DNA of 10,807 nucleotides from contig JAHRVJ010000326.1 of NCBI GenBank assembly GCA_019090765.1, positions 1 to 10,807 on the forward strand, read 5' to 3'. Positions 7,315 through 10,807 of the stretch are shown here, one piece after another (position 1 is the stretch's first letter; each line of letters opens with the position of its first letter). Source of the stretch: Ilumatobacteraceae bacterium. GTDB lineage: Bacteria > Actinomycetota > Acidimicrobiia > Acidimicrobiales > Ilumatobacteraceae. Position numbers and translations under genes: made by a program. Below the pieces are notes generated by a model. It worked only from the letters and a program-made list of their open reading frames with translations. It had not been told where the DNA came from and searched no databases.

Positions 7315-7336
7315 CCAAGTCGTCAAACCCAAGTCG
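7315..7336 (+). repeat. short direct repeat CCAAGTCG (two copies, 14-base period)
   Basis: Identical 8-base copies lie at 7315-7322 and 7329-7336 in the 70-base gap between tsaD and dusB, separated by six bases. The spacing of just over one helical turn would suit a regulator binding site, but two 8-base copies can occur by chance. No function is claimed. Confidence 0.3.
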
Positions 7337-7362
7337 AGATTGCCGGTACCGTTGACTCGGCT

Positions 7363-8508
7363 ATGACTCTCAAGATCGGCCAGTTTGAGCCATCGGCTCC
7401 GGTTGTGCTGGCGCCGATGGCGGGTGTGACTAACGCTCCGTTTCGGGAGATGTGTCGTCGGTTTGCGCCCGGCCTGATCTATGTGAACGAAATGGTCATG
7501 GCGACTCCTGTTGTTCATGGCAACGACAAGACCGATCGGATGATCAGCTTCGGCCCGGGCGAACACCCGCGCAGTCTTCAGCTCTATGGCAGCGACCCTG
7601 AGATCATGGGCAAGGCAGTCGCCAAACTGTGCGATGCCGGTCGTGTCGATCACATTGATCTGAATTTCGGCTGTCCAGCGGCCAAGGTAACTCGGCGCGG
7701 CGGTGGGGCAGCGGTGCCGGCCCGACCCGAGCTGCTCCGCGCGATTTTGCGTGCCGCGGTTGGTAACGCGTCCCCCTATGGCGTACCGGTCACGGCGAAG
7801 TTCCGGATGGGGCTGTTTGATGACTGGCTCACCCATGTCCGCACCGGCGAGGTATGTGCCGAGGAAGGCGTCGCCGCGATTGCGCTGCACGCGCGAACGG
7901 TGCAACAGCACTATTCCGGCGAAGCTCAGTGGGAGGCAATCGCCGAGTTAAAGGGAGCGGTGGGGGAGATCCCGGTATTGGGCAACGGTGACATCTGGGA
8001 GGCGAAGGACGCCGTCAGGATGATTGCCGAGACTGGTTGCGATGGTGTCGTAATTGGGCGCGGTTGTCTCGGTCGGCCGTGGCTGTTCGGCGATCTTGTG
8101 GATGCGCTATCGGGGCGGCCTGTACGCCCCAGCCGAAGTCTTGGTGAAGTGATGGCCGTGATGCTCGATCACGCGCGGCTGCTTGCTGGTCACCTTGGTG
8201 AGAACCATGCGATGCGTGACTTTCGGAAACACACCGGCTGGTACATGAGTGGCTATCCAGTCGGTCCAGAGGCGCGGCGTCGATTCTCGATGATCAAGAG
8301 CTTGATGGAGCTAGAAGACCTATTGGCCGACCTTGACCCGAAGGCAGAGATTGTCGAGGACGGCGAACGGATCAAACGCGGTCACACGAACGGCCCGGTC
8401 AAAGTGAGCCTCCCTGAAGGCTGGCTCGATGGTCATCGGCGAGAGCAATTGCTCGGCGACGTTGACGTGCCTGACGATGCCGATGTGGCTGCGGTATCGG
8501 GCGGTTAG
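7363..8508 (+). CDS. dusB: tRNA-dihydrouridine synthase (DusB-like)
   Basis: Dus enzymes use FMN and NADPH to reduce specific uridines of tRNA to dihydrouridine. The 381-residue product has an FMN-binding TIM barrel. It shows LAPMAGVTNAPFR (16-28), then LNFGCPAAKVTRRGGGAAV (100-118) with the catalytic proton donor C104. K146 in VTAKFRMG, H176 in LHARTVQQHYSG, and the phosphate-binding NGDI (208-211) and GVVIGRGCLGRPW (228-240) are also present. The C-terminal helical part (about 265-330) includes MRDFRKHTGWY, typical of the tRNA-binding domain, followed by a tail of about 40 residues. The ATG is chosen because the family motif begins a few residues later; no clear ribosome binding site is seen. 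Maf follows after 2 bases. Assignment to DusB rather than DusA or DusC is by resemblance to actinobacterial homologues and is less certain than Dus itself. Confidence 0.93.
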   Translation: MTLKIGQFEPSAPVVLAPMAGVTNAPFREMCRRFAPGLIYVNEMVMATPVVHGNDKTDRMISFGPGEHPRSLQLYGSDPEIMGKAVAKLCDAGRVDHIDLNFGCPAAKVTRRGGGAAVPARPELLRAILRAAVGNASPYGVPVTAKFRMGLFDDWLTHVRTGEVCAEEGVAAIALHARTVQQHYSGEAQWEAIAELKGAVGEIPVLGNGDIWEAKDAVRMIAETGCDGVVIGRGCLGRPWLFGDLVDALSGRPVRPSRSLGEVMAVMLDHARLLAGHLGENHAMRDFRKHTGWYMSGYPVGPEARRRFSMIKSLMELEDLLADLDPKAEIVEDGERIKRGHTNGPVKVSLPEGWLDGHRREQLLGDVDVPDDADVAAVSGG

Positions 8509-8510
8509 CA

Positions 8511-9095
8511 ATGGTGTCTTTGCTTGCCGATGTGCGGCTCGTGCTCGGCTCGGCTTCGCCACGCCGATCCGAACTGCTCAGTCAGTTAGGGATCAACTTC
8601 GAAGTGCGCCCGGCCGACATCGATGAAGCCGTGCAAGCTGGCGAAACCCCCACGGCCTACGTTGCACGGCTCTCGCGTGAGAAGGCAGGAGCGGTTGGCC
8701 GGACGGGGGAACTCGTCGTGGCTGCCGACACCACTGTGGTTGTTGAGGGAGAAATTCTCGCCAAGCCTGACGACCAAGATGATGCGCGCCGGATGCTCAC
8801 ATTGCTGTCGGGACGAACGCATGTGGTGCACACTGGCGTAACAGTGCTGAGAGTGGGAGCGCGCTCTGAAACCCAGGTAGTTGATACCGCAGTTACTTTT
8901 ATTGATCTCGATGCCTTGTCGATTGCCTGGTACCTCGCGACCGGAGAGCCGAGCGGTAAGGCCGGTGGCTATGCCATCCAGGGAGCCGGCGCAGCGTTGG
9001 TTGAGCGAATCAATGGCAGCGTGACCAATGTCATCGGACTACCGCTAGCGGAAACCGTGGCGATGATTCGCGATGTTTCCGACGCTGAGGCCTAG
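8511..9095 (+). CDS. maf: Maf-type nucleoside triphosphate pyrophosphatase (YhdE-like)
   Basis: Maf proteins hydrolyse nucleoside triphosphates, typically dTTP, UTP and modified pyrimidine nucleotides, to the monophosphate and pyrophosphate. They are proposed housecleaning enzymes that also influence septation. The 194-residue product shows GSASPRRSELL (13-23), VAADTTVVV (70-78) with metal-associated D73, AKPDD (84-88), LSGRTHVVHTGV (99-110) and GEPSGKAGGYAIQG (145-158). The AGGYAIQG form is that of the YhdE (dTTP/UTP) subgroup, not the YceF type. The ATG lies 2 bases after the dusB stop, so the two are very probably co-transcribed. No strong ribosome binding site is visible, and a GTG one codon later could also serve. 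Substrate specificity is inferred from motif type only. Confidence 0.94.
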   Translation: MVSLLADVRLVLGSASPRRSELLSQLGINFEVRPADIDEAVQAGETPTAYVARLSREKAGAVGRTGELVVAADTTVVVEGEILAKPDDQDDARRMLTLLSGRTHVVHTGVTVLRVGARSETQVVDTAVTFIDLDALSIAWYLATGEPSGKAGGYAIQGAGAALVERINGSVTNVIGLPLAETVAMIRDVSDAEA

Positions 9096-9123
9096 GAATT
9101 CAGTTGGGTCGATGAGGTAGCGG

Positions 9124-9153
9124 TTGCCAATGGCCCGCTTTCGCCCGTAGCAT
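9124..9153 (+). promoter_or_regulatory. probable sigma-A type promoter of groESL
   Basis: TTGCCA (9124-9129) differs from the -35 consensus TTGACA at one base. After an 18-base spacer, TAGCAT (9148-9153) matches four of six bases of TATAAT, including the TA start and final T. The expected start point near 9160 falls inside the CIRCE operator, which suits repression by HrcA. Boxes were picked by eye. Confidence 0.5.
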
Positions 9154-9179
9154 TAGCACTCGCTTAGGACGAGTGCTAA
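9153..9179. promoter_or_regulatory. CIRCE operator (HrcA binding site) upstream of groES
   Basis: TTAGCACTC (9153-9161), a nine-base spacer (9162-9170) and GAGTGCTAA (9171-9179) form a perfect inverted repeat. It matches the known CIRCE consensus TTAGCACTC-N9-GAGTGCTAA exactly. CIRCE is bound by the repressor HrcA, which is released on heat shock and controls groESL in many bacteria. It overlaps the predicted start point and lies 55 bases upstream of the groES ATG. Confidence 0.97.
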
Positions 9180-9221
9180 CTCGTTCGAGCATGTCTATTC
9201 ACCCACCGTGAGCAAGCCAAT

Positions 9222-9226
9222 GGAGG
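9222..9226 (+). promoter_or_regulatory. ribosome binding site of groES
   Basis: GGAGG stands 8 bases before the ATG at 9235. It decides the start against the upstream in-frame GTG at 9208 and ATG at 9220, which would add 9 or 5 residues absent from normal GroES. Confidence 0.85.
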
Positions 9227-9234
9227 CTTACACC

Positions 9235-9528
9235 ATGAATCTGAAGCCGCTGGATGACCGCATTGTGGTCCGGCCCAACGAGGCCGAGACTCAGACCGCA
9301 TCCGGTCTCGTGATCCCCGATACCGCTAAAGAAAAGCCTCAGCAGGGTGAAATCCTCGCTGTTGGTCCGGGCAAGCGTTCCGAGACCACAGGTGACGTAA
9401 TCCCCGTCGACCTCAACGTTGGCGACACCGTTCTGTACTCCAAGTACGGCGGCACTGAAGTCACCGTTGATGGTGAAGACCTACTCGTACTCAATGGCCG
9501 CGATGTTCTCGCGGTCGTCGCAAGCTGA
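9235..9528 (+). CDS. groES: co-chaperonin GroES (Hsp10)
   Basis: GroES is the heptameric lid that closes the GroEL cavity during ATP-driven protein folding in the cytoplasm. From the ATG at 9235 it is 97 residues, the normal size. MNLKPLDDRIVVRP (1-14) is the typical start. The mobile loop (about 17-32) carries the hydrophobic LVI (25-27) that contacts GroEL. GEILAVGPG (38-46), VGDTVLYSKYGGTEV (62-76) and LLVLNGRDVLAVV (84-96) complete the fold. It lies behind a perfect CIRCE operator and 24 bases before groEL, so the pair should be expressed together under HrcA control. Confidence 0.98.
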   Translation: MNLKPLDDRIVVRPNEAETQTASGLVIPDTAKEKPQQGEILAVGPGKRSETTGDVIPVDLNVGDTVLYSKYGGTEVTVDGEDLLVLNGRDVLAVVAS

Positions 9529-9537
9529 CCTGGAAAG

Positions 9538-9544
9538 AAGAGGA
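9538..9544 (+). promoter_or_regulatory. ribosome binding site of groEL
   Basis: The purine run AAGAGGA at 9538-9544 ends 8 bases before the groEL ATG at 9553, in the short gap after groES. It supports that ATG as the start. Confidence 0.65.
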
Positions 9545-9552
9545 AACTCAAC

Positions 9553-10807
9553 ATGGCAAAGATTCTAAAATTTGACGACGAAGCGCGTCGCGCGCTGGAA
9601 GCCGGCGTAAACAAGCTGGCCGACGCAGTCAAGGTGACAATTGGTCCTAAGGGCCGCAATGTAGTGCTCGACAAGAAGTTCGGCGCTCCCACGATCACCA
9701 ACGATGGTGTCTCCATCGCGAAGGAGATCGAGCTCGAAGATACGTTTGAGAACATGGGCGCCCAGCTCGTCAAGGAAGTCGCTACCAAGACTGACGACAT
9801 CGCTGGCGACGGCACCACTACCGCCACCGTGCTCGCACAGGCAATGGTCAGCGTCGGGATGAGGAATGTCGCCGCAGGCGCCAACCCGATGGCCATCAAG
9901 AAGGGCATCGAAAAGGCGGTTCTGGCCGCGGTCGATTCGCTTCAGGCGCAGGCCAAGGACGTCGATGAGAAGTCTGACATCGCCAACGTCGCCACCATTT
10001 CGGCAGCCGATTCGTCGATCGGCGAAGTCATCGCTGACGCGATCGACAAGGTCGGTAAGGATGGCGTTGTTACTGTCGAGGAGTCGAACACATTTGGCAC
10101 CGAGCTCGACTTCACCGAAGGCATGCAGTTCGATAAGGGCTACCTCTCGCCTTACTTCGTGACCGACGCTGAGCGCCAGGAAGTCGTCCTCGACGACGCC
10201 TACGTCCTGCTGCAGAGCGCCAAGATTTCGACAGTCCAGGCAATGCTGCCGACCCTCGAAGCAGTCATGCAGACCGGCAAGCCGCTCGTGATCATTGCCG
10301 AGGACATCGACGGTGAGGCCCTGGCCACACTCGTCGTGAACAAGATCCGCGGCACGTTCAACGCAGCTGCCGTCAAGGCCCCTGGCTTCGGCGACCGCCG
10401 CAAGGCGATGCTGCAGGACATGGCAGTCCTCACCGGCGGCCAGGTCATCAGCGAAGAAGTTGGCCTCAAGCTTGAGAACGTCACTCTCGACCTGCTCGGC
10501 ACAGCCAAGCGCGTCGTGATCACCAAGGACTACACCACCATCGTTGACGGTGGCGGAACCCACGACGACATCGAAGGCCGGGTTAACCAGATCAAGGCTG
10601 AGATTGAGAACACTGACTCCGACTGGGATCGTGAGAAGCTCCAGGAGCGCCTCGCGAAGCTGGCCGGCGGTGTCGCACTGATCAAGGTCGGTGCCGCAAC
10701 TGAGGTTGAGCTCAAAGAGAAGAAGCACCGCATCGAAGATGCTGTGTCTTCGGTTCGTGCAGCCATCGAAGAAGGTGTTGTCGCTGGTGGCGGCACCGCC
10801 CTCATTC
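9553..10807 (+). CDS. groEL: chaperonin GroEL (Hsp60), N-terminal 418 residues, cut by the window edge
   Basis: The frame is open from the ATG at 9553 to the right edge with no stop, giving 418 codons of about 540. I translated it by hand. GroEL forms the double-ring folding chamber and works with GroES. It begins MAKILKFDDEARRAL, followed by VKVTIGPKGRNVVLDK (27-42) and TNDGVSIAKEI. GDGTTTATVLAQ (85-96) contains the nucleotide-binding Asp. The apical domain shows GYLSPYFVT, TVQAMLPTLE and PLVIIAEDIDGEALATLVVNK, and then VKAPGFGDRRKAML. The visible end reaches the return equatorial segment EEGVVAGGGTAL. The C-terminal tail, which would tell a Gly-Met-rich housekeeping type from a His-rich GroEL1 type, lies outside the window. 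Codon use shifts toward C-ending codons (ATC, AAG, GTC, GAC), as expected for a highly expressed gene. Confidence 0.98.
   Translation, partial: MAKILKFDDEARRALEAGVNKLADAVKVTIGPKGRNVVLDKKFGAPTITNDGVSIAKEIELEDTFENMGAQLVKEVATKTDDIAGDGTTTATVLAQAMVSVGMRNVAAGANPMAIKKGIEKAVLAAVDSLQAQAKDVDEKSDIANVATISAADSSIGEVIADAIDKVGKDGVVTVEESNTFGTELDFTEGMQFDKGYLSPYFVTDAERQEVVLDDAYVLLQSAKISTVQAMLPTLEAVMQTGKPLVIIAEDIDGEALATLVVNKIRGTFNAAAVKAPGFGDRRKAMLQDMAVLTGGQVISEEVGLKLENVTLDLLGTAKRVVITKDYTTIVDGGGTHDDIEGRVNQIKAEIENTDSDWDREKLQERLAKLAGGVALIKVGAATEVELKEKKHRIEDAVSSVRAAIEEGVVAGGGTALI

Noticed and set aside
7282..7911. A 209-codon minus-strand frame opposite the start of dusB.
   Set aside because: It covers the conserved FMN-binding part of dusB and has no family motif of its own.
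9096..9123. A terminator between maf and the groESL promoter.
   Set aside because: I looked for a GC-rich hairpin followed by a T run and found only the six-base palindrome CCTAGG. Nothing supports a terminator.
9208..9234. A longer GroES starting at GTG 9208.
   Set aside because: The GGAGG at 9222-9226 would be inside the coding region, and the added residues are absent from GroES proteins.
9565..10728. A 387-codon open frame on the minus strand opposite groEL.
   Set aside because: It lies entirely within groEL, whose translation is unmistakable. Long antisense frames opposite highly expressed, C-ending-codon genes such as groEL and dnaK are a known artefact. The product shows no recognisable domain and no start signal.
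1..10807. A defence system, mobile element, CRISPR array or novel gene cluster.
   Set aside because: All genes but the GlmS extension match standard housekeeping families in a familiar order. No transposase, integrase, spaced repeats or tRNA gene was seen.

Overview
The window reads as a conserved housekeeping block from an actinobacterium. GC is roughly 60% by eye, GTG starts occur, and every gene is on the + strand. The order glmS - acpS - nnrD/nnrE - alr - tsaE - tsaB - rimI - tsaD - (dusB - maf) - groES - groEL closely resembles the glmS/nnr/alr/tsa/groESL neighbourhood of Mycobacterium and Streptomyces. The unusual GlmS-like protein and the dusB-maf insertion suggest a lineage away from those genera, perhaps Acidimicrobiia. 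That placement is inference and cannot be proved here. I see no mobile element, CRISPR array, RNA gene or sign of horizontal transfer.

Layout. Positions 3-1562 hold the C-terminal part of a GlmS-type (SIS domain) protein, cut by the left edge. It is followed by acpS (1587-1952), the fused NAD(P)HX repair enzyme (2016-3371) and alanine racemase (3381-4511). Next is a tightly overlapping t6A/acetyltransferase cassette: tsaE (4512-5024), tsaB (5018-5713), rimI (5710-6267) and tsaD (6264-7292). After a 70-base gap come dusB (7363-8508) and maf (8511-9095). A 139-base intergenic region carries a perfect CIRCE operator and a plausible sigma-A type promoter in front of groES (9235-9528) and groEL (9553 to the right edge, incomplete). 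There is no gene-free stretch over 300 bases.

How the genes work together. GlmS (glucosamine-6-phosphate) and Alr (D-alanine) feed peptidoglycan synthesis. AcpS activates acyl carrier protein. NnrD/NnrE repairs hydrated NAD(P)H. TsaE, TsaB and TsaD form the complex that places threonylcarbamoyl on A37 of ANN-decoding tRNAs, and DusB reduces uridines in tRNA. RimI acetylates protein N-termini, and Maf hydrolyses non-canonical or pyrimidine nucleotides. GroES/GroEL is a chaperonin pair under probable HrcA control. The start/stop overlaps from alr through tsaD indicate one translationally coupled transcript. groESL looks like a separate heat-shock unit.

Most noteworthy: I found no convincing undescribed system. 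The clearest oddity is the first gene. It keeps the GlmS isomerase residues (Lys, Glu, His and the C-terminal Lys), but about 100 extra residues separate the second SIS domain from the C-terminal catalytic tail, and about 190 residues of unrecognised sequence follow it.
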